Positions 1-9,867 of a stretch of DNA of 64,000 nt are shown here, in pieces. Numbering within the stretch: position 1 is the stretch's first letter; the number at the start of each line of letters is the position of its first letter. The stretch lies in NCBI GenBank assembly GCA_963824905.1, contig CAWGRH010000023.1:173761-237760 (forward strand). The letters are read 5' to 3'. The stretch comes from JAJPKK01 sp963824905 (lineage in GTDB: Bacteria > Pseudomonadota > Alphaproteobacteria > Rhizobiales > Xanthobacteraceae). The notes below the pieces were generated by a model, which was given only the letters and a program-made list of their open reading frames with translations, searched no databases and was not told the origin of the DNA. The position numbers were made by a program, and so were the translations under genes.

Positions 1-133
1 AGGCGGATCCGCTGCGGTGATCGCCGTAAACGGCGCCGCGCGACCCCGCGCTTTCTTCGCGCTGAGCACCAATCAGAAGTCCGGCTTGTCTGCGACCGGA
101 ATGTGCCATTCGAAATGCTGATAGCGCCTCGAG

Positions 134-1078
134 CTACTGCGCGCTCTTTGCCAACGGATTTGCGAGCTCGCGAGCGCACTCGACAAAAAGATGAGCCAGT
201 GGGCTCAAAGTCCGGTTCTTGAGGGTCAGGACGCCCATCTGCCTGCGGGTGGTGGGCAGCTCGACCGGCACACGCCGCAACCATTCGTGCCTGGCGGGCA
301 GCGACAGCATCGAGGCCGGGACGACGATCAGGAACCCCCTTGTCAGCGCCAGTCTGGTCCGGACATTGATTGCATCGGTGTAGACGGCCGCGCGCGGGGG
401 CTCGAGCCCGCTGGCGCGAAACGCTTCCACCATCAATCGGTCGACCACCGTTCCAGGCGGCGACCATGTCCAGGATTCTTTGACGAGATCGGCAAGTTGG
501 ACCCTGCGGCGACGCACCCACGGGTTTCCCGCGCTCGCCGCGACCACCAACGGCTCCTCGAACAGCACTTCCATATGGACGTCCTCCTGGGGATCGAGTT
601 CGGAGTCGCCCGAGAACGCCAATTCGATGCGCCGCTCGCGCAACTGGCTGTAAAGCGCAGTCAAGGCGTTCGGCATGAGATGATAGGAGACACGGGGAAA
701 CGTCTGCGACAATCGGCTGATAACCGCCAGGACGAAGCCTTCCGCAAAGGCGCTGCCGCTTCCGATCTGCAGTTCACCGGCCTCGGGATTGGAAAGGAAC
801 TCGATCTCCCGCACGCCTTGTTTGAGCTCGTCGAAGGCGGCGGCCCCACGCTTGAGCAGTGCGTGCCCGTAACGTGTCGGCTCGATGCCCTGCGCGCTGC
901 GATCGAGAAGCTTGGCGCCGATCGTGTGTTCGAGGTCAGCGATCGATCTGGACACGGCAGACTGTGTGGTGTGCAGGAGCGCAGCCCCCTTGCGCATGCT
1001 GCCGGCATGCACGACCGCCATCAGGACGTGCAGGTCGTGCAGCTTCATCCGCCGCCCGATGCGGTCGCTGATCTGCAT
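134..1078 (-). CDS. LysR family transcriptional regulator
   Basis: 314-residue LysR-type regulator. An N-terminal winged helix-turn-helix (about residues 11-70, with TTQSAVSRSIADLE as the recognition helix region) is followed by a LysR substrate-binding domain (about 95-305) that should bind a small co-inducer. Length is normal for the family. It is transcribed divergently from the Bug-type binding protein starting at 1188; this arrangement is frequent in Bradyrhizobium-like genomes and suggests it controls that gene and itself. The start at 1078 gives a short extension before MKLHDLHVLM; the internal ATG at 1048 is an equally plausible start. Family is certain, the ligand is unknown. Confidence 0.9.
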   Translation of the reverse strand: MQISDRIGRRMKLHDLHVLMAVVHAGSMRKGAALLHTTQSAVSRSIADLEHTIGAKLLDRSAQGIEPTRYGHALLKRGAAAFDELKQGVREIEFLSNPEAGELQIGSGSAFAEGFVLAVISRLSQTFPRVSYHLMPNALTALYSQLRERRIELAFSGDSELDPQEDVHMEVLFEEPLVVAASAGNPWVRRRRVQLADLVKESWTWSPPGTVVDRLMVEAFRASGLEPPRAAVYTDAINVRTRLALTRGFLIVVPASMLSLPARHEWLRRVPVELPTTRRQMGVLTLKNRTLSPLAHLFVECARELANPLAKSAQ

Positions 1079-1102
1079 GGTTTCGGCCCTATCGCAATTT
1101 GG

Positions 1103-1124
1103 CTATCGCTATATCGGCAGATAG
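1103..1124. promoter_or_regulatory. Candidate LysR operator
   Basis: Between the divergent LysR and Bug genes there is an imperfect dyad: CTATC (1103-1107), a 12-nt AT-rich spacer and GATAG (1120-1124). Interrupted dyads of this size in the divergent gap are typical LysR-type binding sites. It is a candidate from pattern and position only. Confidence 0.35.
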
Positions 1125-1187
1125 CATCACTTGGGCATCACAGTATACGGTATTGACGGTTCAGCCTTTACAAATCGAGGGCTGGAC

Positions 1188-2174
1188 ATGATGAGGATCA
1201 GACTGCCCCGCAGGCGATTCCTGCGCCTGGCGGCGGGAGCGGCCGTGTTGCCCGCCATATCGGGGATCGCGAGTGCGCGGGCCTATCCTGCCCGACCGGT
1301 ACGCGTGATCGTGCCGTTCGCGCCCGCCGGCGACGCCGATCTCATCGCCCGCCTGATAGGTCAACGGCTATCGGAGCGGTTGGGCCAGCAATTCGTGATC
1401 GAGAACCGGCCCGGCGCCGCGACGAACATCGGCACCGAAGTGGTCGTGCACGCGCCGGCGGATGGCTATACGCTTCTGGTGGCCGCTCCATCGGCAGCAA
1501 TCAACGCGACCCTTTACCGGAAGCTCAACTTCAATTTCCTGCGCGACATAGCTCCCGTTGCGGCCGTGATCCGGGCGCCTTTCGTCCTGCTGGTCAATCC
1601 ATCGGTTCCGGCGCACACGGTTCCCGAGCTCATCGCCTTTGCCAGGAGCAATCCAGGCACGATCAGCATGGCGTCGACCGGCGTCGGCTCGGGACCTCAT
1701 GTGGCCGGTGAACTATTCAAGATGATGGCCGGGGTCGACATGGTTCACGTGCCCTATCGCGGACAGGGCCCGGCGCTCACGGACCTTCTCGGCGGGCAGG
1801 TGCAGCTTTATTTCGCCGCCATACCTTCGGCGTTCCAATACATCAAAACCGGCAGCTTGCGACCGCTGGCCGTGACGACGGCGTCGCGCGCGGAAGTGCT
1901 GCCGGATATCCCATCGATCGGCGATTTCCTGCCCGGTTATGAGGCGAGCTACTGGGGCGGCTTCTGTGCGCCCAAAGGCACACCGGAGGAGATTGTCGGC
2001 AGGGTCAACATCGAGATCAACGCAGCGCTCGCCGATCCAGATATCGAAACACGATTTGCCGGTCTTGGTGCGACGGTGCTTCCTGGGACGCCTGCAGATT
2101 TCGGCAAGCTCATCACCAATGAAACCGAGAAATGGGGCAAGGTCGTCAAGTTCGCCAACATCATACCGGAGTGA
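1188..2174 (+). CDS. Bug family tripartite tricarboxylate transporter substrate-binding protein
   Basis: Periplasmic solute-binding protein of the Bug/TctC family, about 328 residues. The N-terminus has a twin-arginine-like signal (RRRFLRLAAG then a hydrophobic stretch ending near IASA), followed by the family opening YPARPVRVIVPFAPAGDADL and the conserved VIENRPGA and DGYTLL segments. Two adjacent ATGs (1188, 1191) can serve as start, preceded by a GAGG-like site; an upstream in-frame start at 1131 would put unneeded residues before the signal. No TctA/TctB membrane genes are nearby, so it is an orphan binding protein. It is closely similar to the paralogue at 39054. Ligand unknown, probably a carboxylate. 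Confidence 0.9.
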   Translation: MMRIRLPRRRFLRLAAGAAVLPAISGIASARAYPARPVRVIVPFAPAGDADLIARLIGQRLSERLGQQFVIENRPGAATNIGTEVVVHAPADGYTLLVAAPSAAINATLYRKLNFNFLRDIAPVAAVIRAPFVLLVNPSVPAHTVPELIAFARSNPGTISMASTGVGSGPHVAGELFKMMAGVDMVHVPYRGQGPALTDLLGGQVQLYFAAIPSAFQYIKTGSLRPLAVTTASRAEVLPDIPSIGDFLPGYEASYWGGFCAPKGTPEEIVGRVNIEINAALADPDIETRFAGLGATVLPGTPADFGKLITNETEKWGKVVKFANIIPE

Positions 2175-2309
2175 CGCCGACAACTCGCCCGGCGACCGCT
2201 CGCCCGGCCGCCTCATCGCGCGAGGTCTGCTCCTACCGGCAGGCCAGCGGACCCTGGCAGGCCGTCGTTGCCGTTGCGCCTGCGGCGCTCTGCGTAACGG
2301 CGCGTCGGC

Positions 2310-3219
2310 TCAATACGACCACACCAGCAGCACCACGCCGATCACGATCATGACGATGCCGACGCCTTCGCGGGGCGAGACCGGCTGCTTGAACACGAAG
2401 CGCGAGATCGCCTGGGCGAACAGCACCTCGACGAGCGCGAGGGTGCGCACGCTCGCCGCCGTCGCCAGCGCGAAGGCGAGAAACCAGAACTGGGAGGCGG
2501 TCGCGCCCATGAGACCGGCGAACAGCGAGGGCCGCCACGCCTTCATGATCGCCGTGAGCACGGCGGGATCGCGCAGCGCGAGATAGACCGAAAGCAGCAC
2601 CGACTGAACGATCAGCCCGACGGTCATGGTGAAGGTCGCCGCCATCAGGTAGTCCGGGTCGGCAAGACTCAGGATCGCCCCGCGATAGCCGATCGCGGAA
2701 AGTGCGAAGCAGGCGCCGGCGGAGAGCCCGAGCAGCGGGGCCCGCCAGCCGTCACTCGCCGCGCCCGATTTCGCCGCGCCCGATTTGGCCGACATCACGA
2801 TGACGCCGGCGGTCGCGATCAGGATCGCCGCCGCCATGCCCGGCGTGACACGGTCGCCGAGGAACACGAGGCCGAACAGCGCGACCTGGATCGGCTCGGT
2901 CTTGATGTAGGCGATCGCGACCACGAAGGAGCGCTCGGTCATCGCCGCGAGCATCAGCGCGGTCGCCGCGATCTGCATGAGCGCGCCGGCCAGCACCCAC
3001 GGCCAGAACTGGGGCGCCGGGCGTGGAAGCGCTGAGCCCAGTGCGAGAACGCCGAGGAGGATGCAGAATCGCGAACGGACAGCCGAACAGGAAGCGCACA
3101 TGGGTCGCGCCGACGGTGCCGAGCACGCCGGTGAGCTCGCGCTGCGCGGCGTTGCGCACGGTCTGCGCTGCAGCGGCGATTATGGTGAAAACGGCCCAGA
3201 GCCAGCTCGAATCCGACAC
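2310..3219 (-). pseudogene. EamA/DMT-family transporter, interrupted by a frameshift
   Basis: Drug/metabolite transporter superfamily permease with about ten hydrophobic segments and two EamA halves. The first about 53 residues (GTG start at 3219, MSDSSWLWAVFTIIAAAAQT) lie in one frame and the rest (from ILLGVLALGS to the stop at 2310) in the next. At 3062-3065 the coding strand reads ATTCTGCATCC; dropping one base (3063 or 3064) gives a continuous FAILILLGVLALG. The complete protein would be about 302 residues, normal for the family. Substrate is unknown. The break is probably a single inserted base, either a real lesion or a sequence error. Confidence 0.8.
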
Positions 3220-3281
3220 CGAACAAAGTCCATGGAATTGAATTGCGGGAAGGTGGCGCCAGGCGCGAAGCCAGCGTGCGG

Positions 3282-4058
3282 TTATTGCGAGCTGTCAGGC
3301 TTCTCGGCGGTGAGCATGAAGTTCACGTCCATGTCGGAGGAAAGCTGCCAGCGGTCGGCCAGCGGATGGTAGATCACGCCAGTCTCGCCGGTCAGATGCA
3401 GGCCGCCGCCGGTCATCGCGATCTCGAGCTCGTTCGGGGTGACGAAGCGGTCCCAGCGATGGGTGCCGCGCGGCAGCCAGCGCAGCACGTATTCGGCGCC
3501 GACGATGGCGAGGGCGAAGCTCTTGAGCGTCCGGTTGATGGTCGCCGCGATCATCAAGCCGCCGGGTTTCACCATCTCGGCGCAGCGCCGCACGAACAGG
3601 GAGACGTCGGCGACGTGCTCCACCACCTCCATGGCGAGCACGACATCGAAGCGCTCGCCGGCATCCGCCAGCGCCTCTGCGGTGGCGGCGCGGTAGTCGA
3701 TCGCAAGTCCGCTTTTCTCCGCATGGAGCCGCGCCGCCGCGATGTTGGCGGACGCCGGATCGACGCCCACCACCGCAGCGCCGAGTCGGGCCAGCGGCTC
3801 GCACAGGATGCCGCCGCCACAGCCGATGTCGAGAATGCGCAGCCCGGCGAGGCAACCGAGGCGCCGCGGATCGCGGTCGAACCGCCGGCAGGCGGCATCG
3901 CGGATATAGGCGAGCCGCACCGGATTGAACCGGTGCAGCACGGCCATCTTGCCGTGCGGGTCCCACCACTGTCCGGCGAGGCGGGAAAACCGGGCGACCT
4001 CGGCCTCGTCGACCGTGGCATCGGCGCGGATGGTGTCGGCGTCCATGGGTTGGGCCAT
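3282..4058 (-). CDS. ubiG: Ubiquinone biosynthesis O-methyltransferase UbiG
   Basis: SAM-dependent methyltransferase that makes both O-methylations in ubiquinone biosynthesis. About 258 residues from the chosen ATG at 4058, which follows GAGGAA; an in-frame ATG at 4079 would add seven residues. Diagnostic features are the N-terminal DEAEVARFSRLAGQWWDPHG block, motif I LDIGCGGGI, and VLAMEVVEHVADV. It is divergent from lysC, the usual neighbour in Bradyrhizobium-type genomes. The reading frame is intact and the full family length is present. Confidence 0.95.
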   Translation of the reverse strand: MAQPMDADTIRADATVDEAEVARFSRLAGQWWDPHGKMAVLHRFNPVRLAYIRDAACRRFDRDPRRLGCLAGLRILDIGCGGGILCEPLARLGAAVVGVDPASANIAAARLHAEKSGLAIDYRAATAEALADAGERFDVVLAMEVVEHVADVSLFVRRCAEMVKPGGLMIAATINRTLKSFALAIVGAEYVLRWLPRGTHRWDRFVTPNELEIAMTGGGLHLTGETGVIYHPLADRWQLSSDMDVNFMLTAEKPDSSQ

Positions 4059-4203
4059 GGATTTCCTCGCATTTTTCACGGGCTTGCGGCGGCTCGCCGC
4101 CGTTGCGGCGCCACCCTCTCGCCGGTATGTATACGCGCCATTTCGCGGCGCGGCTCCGGCAAATTCGCCGGGCTAAGTTGATGAGAGAGGGGGGCGAAGC
4201 TGC

Positions 4204-5457
4204 ATGGCTCGCCTGGTGATGAAATTCGGTGGCACCTCGGTGGCCGACATCGAGCGTATCCGTAACGTCGCGCGCCACGTCAAGCGCGAGGTCGATGCCG
4301 GCCACGAGGTCGCGGTGGTGGTGTCGGCGATGTCGGGAACCACCAACCGGCTGGTCGAGTGGTGCCGCGATGCGGCGATGCTCCACGATGCCCGCGAATA
4401 CGACGCCGTCGTCGCCTCGGGCGAGCAGGTCACCTCGGGACTGCTCGCGATCGCCCTGCAGGCGATCGGCGTCACCGCGCGCTCCTGGCAGGGCTGGCAG
4501 GTGCCGATCCTGACCTCGGGGGCGCATGCCTCGGCCCGCATCTCCGGCATCGACGGCGGAGAGCTGATCAAGCGATTCAAGGAGCGCAAGGAGGTCGCGG
4601 TGATCTCCGGCTTCCAGGGGCTGCACCAGGAGACCGGGCGAATCACCACGCTCGGCCGCGGCGGTTCCGACACCTCGGCGGTGGCGATGGCCGCCGCCCT
4701 TCATGCCGACCGCTGCGACATCTACACCGACGTCGACGGCGTCTACACCACCGATCCGCGGGTGGTGCCGAAGGCACGGCGGCTCGCCAAGATCGCCTTC
4801 GAGGAGATGCTGGAGCTCGCCTCCCTCGGCGCCAAGGTGCTGCAGGTGCGTTCGGTCGAGCTCGGCATGGTGCACCGGGTGCCGATCTTCGTGCGCTCGA
4901 GCTTCGACAAGCCGGAGGATATCGACCCGCACGGCACGCCGCCGGGCACGCTGATATGCGACGAGGAGGACATCATGGAGCAGCAGATCGTCACCGGCAT
5001 CGCCTTCAGCAAGGACGAGGCCCAGATCTCGATCCGCCGCGTCCAGGACAAGCCGGGCATCGCCGCCAGCATCTTCGGGCCCCTGGCCGACGCCAACATC
5101 AATGTCGACATGATCGTACAGAACGTGTCGGCTGACGGCGCCACCACCGATCTGACCTTCACCGTGCCTGCCGCCGACTTCGAGCGGGCCAAGGAAACCA
5201 TCGCCGGCGCCAAGGCGACGATCGGCTACGAGCGCCTCGACGCCGCAACCGACGTCACCAAGGTCTCGGTGATCGGGGTCGGCATGCGCAGCCATGCGGG
5301 CGTTGCCGCCCAGGCCTTCAAGGCGCTGGCCGAGCGCGGCATCAACATCCGCGCCATCACCACCTCGGAGATCAAGTTTTCCGTCCTGATCGACGCCGCC
5401 TATACCGAGCTTGCGGTCCGGTCGCTCCATTCGCTCTACGGGCTCGACAAGGCCTGA
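4204..5457 (+). CDS. lysC: Aspartate kinase
   Basis: Cytosolic aspartokinase (417 residues) that phosphorylates L-aspartate in the first step to lysine/diaminopimelate, threonine and methionine. The N-terminal amino acid kinase domain begins with the signature LVMKFGGTSVADIERI and contains TLGRGGSDTSAVA; two C-terminal ACT domains (about residues 265-410, including VQDKPGIAASIFGPL) provide feedback control by lysine and/or threonine. The length matches the monofunctional alpha-type enzyme. It is transcribed alone, divergent from ubiG. A dapA-like gene lies 15 kb downstream but is not linked transcriptionally. Confidence 0.97.
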   Translation: MARLVMKFGGTSVADIERIRNVARHVKREVDAGHEVAVVVSAMSGTTNRLVEWCRDAAMLHDAREYDAVVASGEQVTSGLLAIALQAIGVTARSWQGWQVPILTSGAHASARISGIDGGELIKRFKERKEVAVISGFQGLHQETGRITTLGRGGSDTSAVAMAAALHADRCDIYTDVDGVYTTDPRVVPKARRLAKIAFEEMLELASLGAKVLQVRSVELGMVHRVPIFVRSSFDKPEDIDPHGTPPGTLICDEEDIMEQQIVTGIAFSKDEAQISIRRVQDKPGIAASIFGPLADANINVDMIVQNVSADGATTDLTFTVPAADFERAKETIAGAKATIGYERLDAATDVTKVSVIGVGMRSHAGVAAQAFKALAERGINIRAITTSEIKFSVLIDAAYTELAVRSLHSLYGLDKA

Positions 5458-5623
5458 AATTATAACGCGGCGCACCGGCCTTTCGCCTTGCAGCAACGCT
5501 GCCCATTTAGCTATAGCCAAACGAGGGTTTGTGTGCCGGACCGGGGCGCGCGCTCTCCCCCTAGACTGAGCCGGGAACGAGGCGACCCCCGGCTCTTCTG
5601 ATCACGCCGAAGGACCCTACGCC

Positions 5624-7891
5624 ATGCGCGGCGCGCTGGGAGGTCCGCGCGTATTGTTGCGCCGGCTTCGCGAAGTGATGGCGGAGCCGGTCAGCGCGCA
5701 GGACCGCCTCGACAAGATCGTTGTGCTGATCGCCGCCAATATGGTGGCGGAGGTCTGTTCCGTCTACGTGCTGCGCGTCGACGGCACGCTCGAGCTTTAC
5801 GCGACCGAAGGCCTCAACCGCCAGGCCGTGCACCGCACCGTGCTGCGCGCCGACGAAGGCCTCGTCGGCCTCGTCGCCAGCGAGGCGAACGCCATCAATT
5901 TGTCCGAGGCGCAGTCGCACCCCGCCTTCTCCTACCGCCCGGAAACCGGCGAGGAGATCTACCGCTCCTTCCTCGGGGTGCCGGTGCTGCGCGCCGGCAA
6001 CACGCTCGGCGTGCTGGTGGTGCAGAACCGGGCGCGGCGCACCTATTCCGAGGAGGAGGTCGAGGCCCTCCAGACCACCGCCATGGTGATGGCGGAGATG
6101 ATCGCGTCGGGCGAGCTCTCCGCCATTGCGACGCCCGGCGCGGAGCCCGCCGCCCGCCGCACCCTGCACCTCAATGGAACCGCGCTCAACGACGGCATCG
6201 CGCTCGGCCACGTCGTGCTGCACGAGCCGCGGGTCGTCATCACCAATTTCATCGCCGACGATCCCCATAAGGAGCGCCAGCGGCTGGAGGCCGCGATCAC
6301 GACGCTGCGGGCCGACCTCGACGCCATGCTCGAGCACGGCGACGTCGCCGAAGGCGGCGAGCACCGCGACGTGCTGGAAGCCTACCGGATGTTCGCCCAT
6401 GACCGCGGCTGGGTGCACAAGCTCGAGGAGGCGGTATCGACCGGCCTGACGGCGGAAGCCGCGGTCGAACGCGTCCAGTCCGACACCCGCGCCCGCATGC
6501 TGCGCCAGACCGATCCCTATCTGCGCGAGCGCCTGCACGACCTCGACGATCTCGCCAACCGCCTGCTGCGCCAGCTGCTCGGCCGCGACCACGCGCCGTC
6601 GCGCGAGCATCTGCCGGAGAACGCCATCCTCGTCGCGCGGTCGATGGGGCCGGCGGCGCTTCTCGACTACGACCGCAAGCGCCTGCGCGGCCTCATCCTC
6701 GAGGAAGGCGGGCCGACCTCCCATGTCGCGATCGTTGCCCGCGCGCTCGGCATCGCCGCGGTCGGCGAGGTCAGCAACGCGATCGGCCTCGTCGATTCCG
6801 CAGACCCCATCATCGTCGACGGGGCCCGCGGCGAGGTCCACATCCGCCCCGCCCCCGATCTCGAAGCCGCCTATGTCGAGCTGGTCCGGCTGCGGGCACG
6901 CCGTCAGCTCCAGTACTTTGCCCTGCGCGACAAGCCGTGCGTCACCCGCGACGGCGAAAAGGTGAACCTCCTGATCAATGCCGGCCTGCTGGTCGACCTG
7001 CCTCACATTGTCGAAACCGGCGCCGCGGGGATCGGCCTGTTCCGCACCGAGCTGCAGTTCATGGTGGCCTCGCAGTTCCCGCGCACCGGCGAGCAACTCG
7101 CGCTCTACCGCGCCGTGCTCGACGCCACCGGCGGGCGGCCGGTGACCTTCCGCACCCTCGACATCGGCGGCGACAAGGTGCTGCCCTATATGCGCAACGT
7201 CGAGGAGGAGAACCCTGCGCTCGGATGGCGCGCGATCCGGCTCGGCCTCGACCGTCCGGCCCTGCTGCGCAGCCAGATCCGCGCGCTGTTGCGGGCGGCC
7301 TCGAACCGCGAGCTCAAGCTGATGTTCCCGATGGTGGCGGCGGTCGAAGAGTTCGATCAGGGCAAGGAGCTGGTCGAACGCGAATTGACGTACCTGCGCC
7401 GCCATGGTCACAAGCTGCCGGACCGCGTCGAGGTCGGTACCATGGTCGAGGTGCCGTCGCTGCTCTATCAGCTCGACGCGCTGCTGGAGCGGGTCGACTT
7501 CCTTTCGGTCGGCTCCAATGACCTCGCCCAGTTCCTGTTTGCCGCCGACCGCGGCAATCCGCGGGTCAATACGCGGTTCGACGAGCTCTCCGTGCCGATG
7601 CTGCGCGTCCTCAAGACCATCGTCGATGCCGGCGCCGGCCACGGCAAGCCGGTGACGCTGTGCGGCGAGATGGCGTCGAAGACGATCAGCGCGATGGCAT
7701 TGATCGCACTCGGCTACCGCTCGCTCTCCCTCGCGCCTTCGTCGGTCGGCCCGGTGAAGGCGATGGCGCTCGAGCTTGATGCCGGCAAGGCCGCCGCCGT
7801 GGTAAAGGGGCTGATCTCAGGGGCCGACGCTACCGGCTCGGTCCGCGACGCGTTGATGGCCTTCGCCGAGGCCGAGGGCGTGCCGCTCTAA
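5624..7891 (+). CDS. ptsP: Phosphoenolpyruvate-protein phosphotransferase PtsP (EI-Ntr)
   Basis: Enzyme I of the nitrogen phosphotransferase system, 755 residues. It takes phosphate from PEP and passes it to NPr and EIIA-Ntr, a regulatory relay affecting nitrogen, potassium and PHB metabolism. The N-terminal GAF domain (about residues 20-165) senses glutamine/2-oxoglutarate in known homologues. The phosphohistidine domain carries GGPTSHVAIVARALG with active His367, followed by the PEP-binding barrel (GLFRTELQFM, GSNDLAQFLFAADR, LCGEMAS). It is followed 15 bp later by prfA and prmC, a conserved order in this group. Confidence 0.96.
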   Translation: MRGALGGPRVLLRRLREVMAEPVSAQDRLDKIVVLIAANMVAEVCSVYVLRVDGTLELYATEGLNRQAVHRTVLRADEGLVGLVASEANAINLSEAQSHPAFSYRPETGEEIYRSFLGVPVLRAGNTLGVLVVQNRARRTYSEEEVEALQTTAMVMAEMIASGELSAIATPGAEPAARRTLHLNGTALNDGIALGHVVLHEPRVVITNFIADDPHKERQRLEAAITTLRADLDAMLEHGDVAEGGEHRDVLEAYRMFAHDRGWVHKLEEAVSTGLTAEAAVERVQSDTRARMLRQTDPYLRERLHDLDDLANRLLRQLLGRDHAPSREHLPENAILVARSMGPAALLDYDRKRLRGLILEEGGPTSHVAIVARALGIAAVGEVSNAIGLVDSADPIIVDGARGEVHIRPAPDLEAAYVELVRLRARRQLQYFALRDKPCVTRDGEKVNLLINAGLLVDLPHIVETGAAGIGLFRTELQFMVASQFPRTGEQLALYRAVLDATGGRPVTFRTLDIGGDKVLPYMRNVEEENPALGWRAIRLGLDRPALLRSQIRALLRAASNRELKLMFPMVAAVEEFDQGKELVERELTYLRRHGHKLPDRVEVGTMVEVPSLLYQLDALLERVDFLSVGSNDLAQFLFAADRGNPRVNTRFDELSVPMLRVLKTIVDAGAGHGKPVTLCGEMASKTISAMALIALGYRSLSLAPSSVGPVKAMALELDAGKAAAVVKGLISGADATGSVRDALMAFAEAEGVPL

Positions 7892-7906
7892 CGTTTTGAT
7901 ACGCTC

Positions 7907-8989
7907 ATGCTTCCCGAGACCAAGCTCGACATCATGCTGGCGCGCCACGCTTCGCTCGAGGCGGAGCTGTCCGGCCAGTTGCCGGCGGAGACCTACGTCA
8001 GGCTCACCCGCGAGCTCGCCGAGATCGCACCGGTGGTCGAGAAGGTGAAGGCCTATCGCCACGCCGTCGCCGAGCTCACCGATCTCGACCAGATGATCGC
8101 CGATCCCGCGACCGATGCGGAGATGCGCGACGTTGCCAATGAAGAGCGCCCACTCCTGCGGGAGAAGCGGGAAGCGCTGGAGCAGCAAATCCGGCTCGCC
8201 CTGCTGCCGAAGGACGCGATGGACGAGCGTAACGTCATCCTCGAAATCCGCGCCGGCACCGGCGGCGACGAGGCGTCGCTGTTCGCCGGCGATCTCTACC
8301 GCATGTATGAGCGCTACGCCGCCCATCACGGCTGGAAGACCGATATCCTTTCGACGAGCGAAGGCACCAAGGGCGGCTTCAAGGAGATTATCGCCGAAAT
8401 CCGTGGCCGCGGCGCCTTTGCGCGGCTCAAGTTCGAATCCGGCGTGCATCGCGTGCAGCGGGTGCCCGACACCGAAACCTCGGGGCGTATCCACACGTCG
8501 GCGGCGACGGTCGCGGTGCTGCCAGAGGTCGAGGACGTCGACGTCGCCATCAATGACGTCGACCTGCGCATCGATACCATGCGGGCGCAGGGCGCCGGCG
8601 GCCAGCACGTCAACAAGACGGAGTCGGCGATACGCATCACCCACATCCCGAGCGGAATCGTCGTGATGATGCAGGAGGAGCGCTCGCAGCACCGCAACCG
8701 GGCGAAGGCGATGGCGCTGTTGCGCGCCAAGCTCTACGACACCGAGCTGCAGAAGCGCGACGCCGAGCGCGCCGCGAACCGGCGCGGCCAGGTCGGCAGC
8801 GGCGACCGCTCCGAGCGCATCCGCACCTACAATTTCCCGCAAGGCCGCGTCACCGATCACCGGGTGAACCTGACGCTCTACAAGCTGCCGGCAGTGATGG
8901 AGGGCGAATCGCTCGACGAGATCATCGATACGCTCACGACCGAGCATCAGGCGGCGCTGCTTGCCGACGTGGAGGGCGTGCAGGCGTGA
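7907..8989 (+). CDS. prfA: Peptide chain release factor 1
   Basis: Class I release factor RF1 (360 residues) that reads UAA and UAG stop codons and triggers peptide release on the ribosome. The GGQ motif is at residues 231-233 (GAGGQHVNKTESAIRITH), and the codon-recognition domain precedes it. The N-terminal domain begins MLPETKLDIMLARHASLEAE, typical of RF1. The stop overlaps the start of prmC by four bases (GTGA), so the two are translationally coupled; PrmC methylates this GGQ glutamine. Intact and of normal length. Confidence 0.98.
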   Translation: MLPETKLDIMLARHASLEAELSGQLPAETYVRLTRELAEIAPVVEKVKAYRHAVAELTDLDQMIADPATDAEMRDVANEERPLLREKREALEQQIRLALLPKDAMDERNVILEIRAGTGGDEASLFAGDLYRMYERYAAHHGWKTDILSTSEGTKGGFKEIIAEIRGRGAFARLKFESGVHRVQRVPDTETSGRIHTSAATVAVLPEVEDVDVAINDVDLRIDTMRAQGAGGQHVNKTESAIRITHIPSGIVVMMQEERSQHRNRAKAMALLRAKLYDTELQKRDAERAANRRGQVGSGDRSERIRTYNFPQGRVTDHRVNLTLYKLPAVMEGESLDEIIDTLTTEHQAALLADVEGVQA

Positions 8990-9867
8990 GCGGCATCCGC
9001 GCGGCAGACGGCGCGCGCATCGCCGGCATCCGGCGCGCCGTCGCCCGCAGATTTCGTGACGCGGAGTTGGACACGCCCGATCTCGATGCCCGCCTCCTCG
9101 TCGGCCACGTGCTCGGACTCGACCATGCGGGCCTCATGCGCGAGAGCGAGCGGCCGCTCGATCCCCGCGCGCTGGCCGGGATCGATGCCCTTGCGGCGCG
9201 CCGCCTCGCCGGCGAACCGGTGGCGCGCATTCTCGGCGTCAAGGAGTTCTGGGGCCTGCCTTTCGCAGTGACGCCGGCGGTGCTGGTGCCGCGTCCGGAA
9301 ACCGAGACCGTGGTCGAGACGGCGCTCGCCCGGCTCGACGCCGCGGGCGCGCGGGAGCGGCCCCTGCGGATCGCCGATCTCGGCACCGGCTCCGGCGCCA
9401 TTCTCGTCGCCCTGCTCCATGAATTGCCGCAAGCCTTCGGGATCGGCACCGATTGCAGTGTCGCCGCCATCGAAACCGCGCGGGAGAATGCGCTGCGGCT
9501 CGGCGTCGCCCCACGGACGGCCTTCGTCGCCTGCAATTTCGGTGCGGCGCTGGCCGGCGGCTTCGATCTCATCGTTACCAACCCGCCTTACATCGCGACC
9601 GCCGAGATCGCGACGCTCGCCCGCGAGGTTCGCGATTTCGATCCCGTCGCCGCGCTCGACGGCGGCACTGACGGCCTTGCCGCCTATCGCACGATCCTCG
9701 CCGATGCCGGGCGACTGCTGGCGCCAGGTGCACTTGCGGTCATGGAGGTGGGGGCCGGCCAGTCGAACGCCGTGTCGGCTCTCGCCGGCGCGGCAGGGCT
9801 TACCGCCATCGCGGTCACCCCCGATCTCGCCGGCATTCCGCGGGTGGTATCTGCGCGTTATCCATGA
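8986..9867 (+). CDS. prmC: Peptide chain release factor N5-glutamine methyltransferase
   Basis: PrmC/HemK methyltransferase, 293 residues, which uses SAM to methylate the glutamine of the GGQ motif of release factors. The catalytic NPPY motif is at residues 199-202, and SAM motif I is present as IADLGTGSGAILVALL. The N-terminal helical domain is present (ARLLVGHVLGLDHAGLM). It starts with GTG overlapping the prfA stop, a common arrangement. No further gene follows closely: 478 bp separate it from the next likely start. Confidence 0.97.
   Translation: MSGIRAADGARIAGIRRAVARRFRDAELDTPDLDARLLVGHVLGLDHAGLMRESERPLDPRALAGIDALAARRLAGEPVARILGVKEFWGLPFAVTPAVLVPRPETETVVETALARLDAAGARERPLRIADLGTGSGAILVALLHELPQAFGIGTDCSVAAIETARENALRLGVAPRTAFVACNFGAALAGGFDLIVTNPPYIATAEIATLAREVRDFDPVAALDGGTDGLAAYRTILADAGRLLAPGALAVMEVGAGQSNAVSALAGAAGLTAIAVTPDLAGIPRVVSARYP

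Noticed and set aside
5561..7642. Long open frame antisense to ptsP
   Set aside because: The plus-strand frame encodes a full EI(Ntr) with all motifs. In GC-rich DNA the opposite strand often stays open; its translation is low-complexity and no family is visible.
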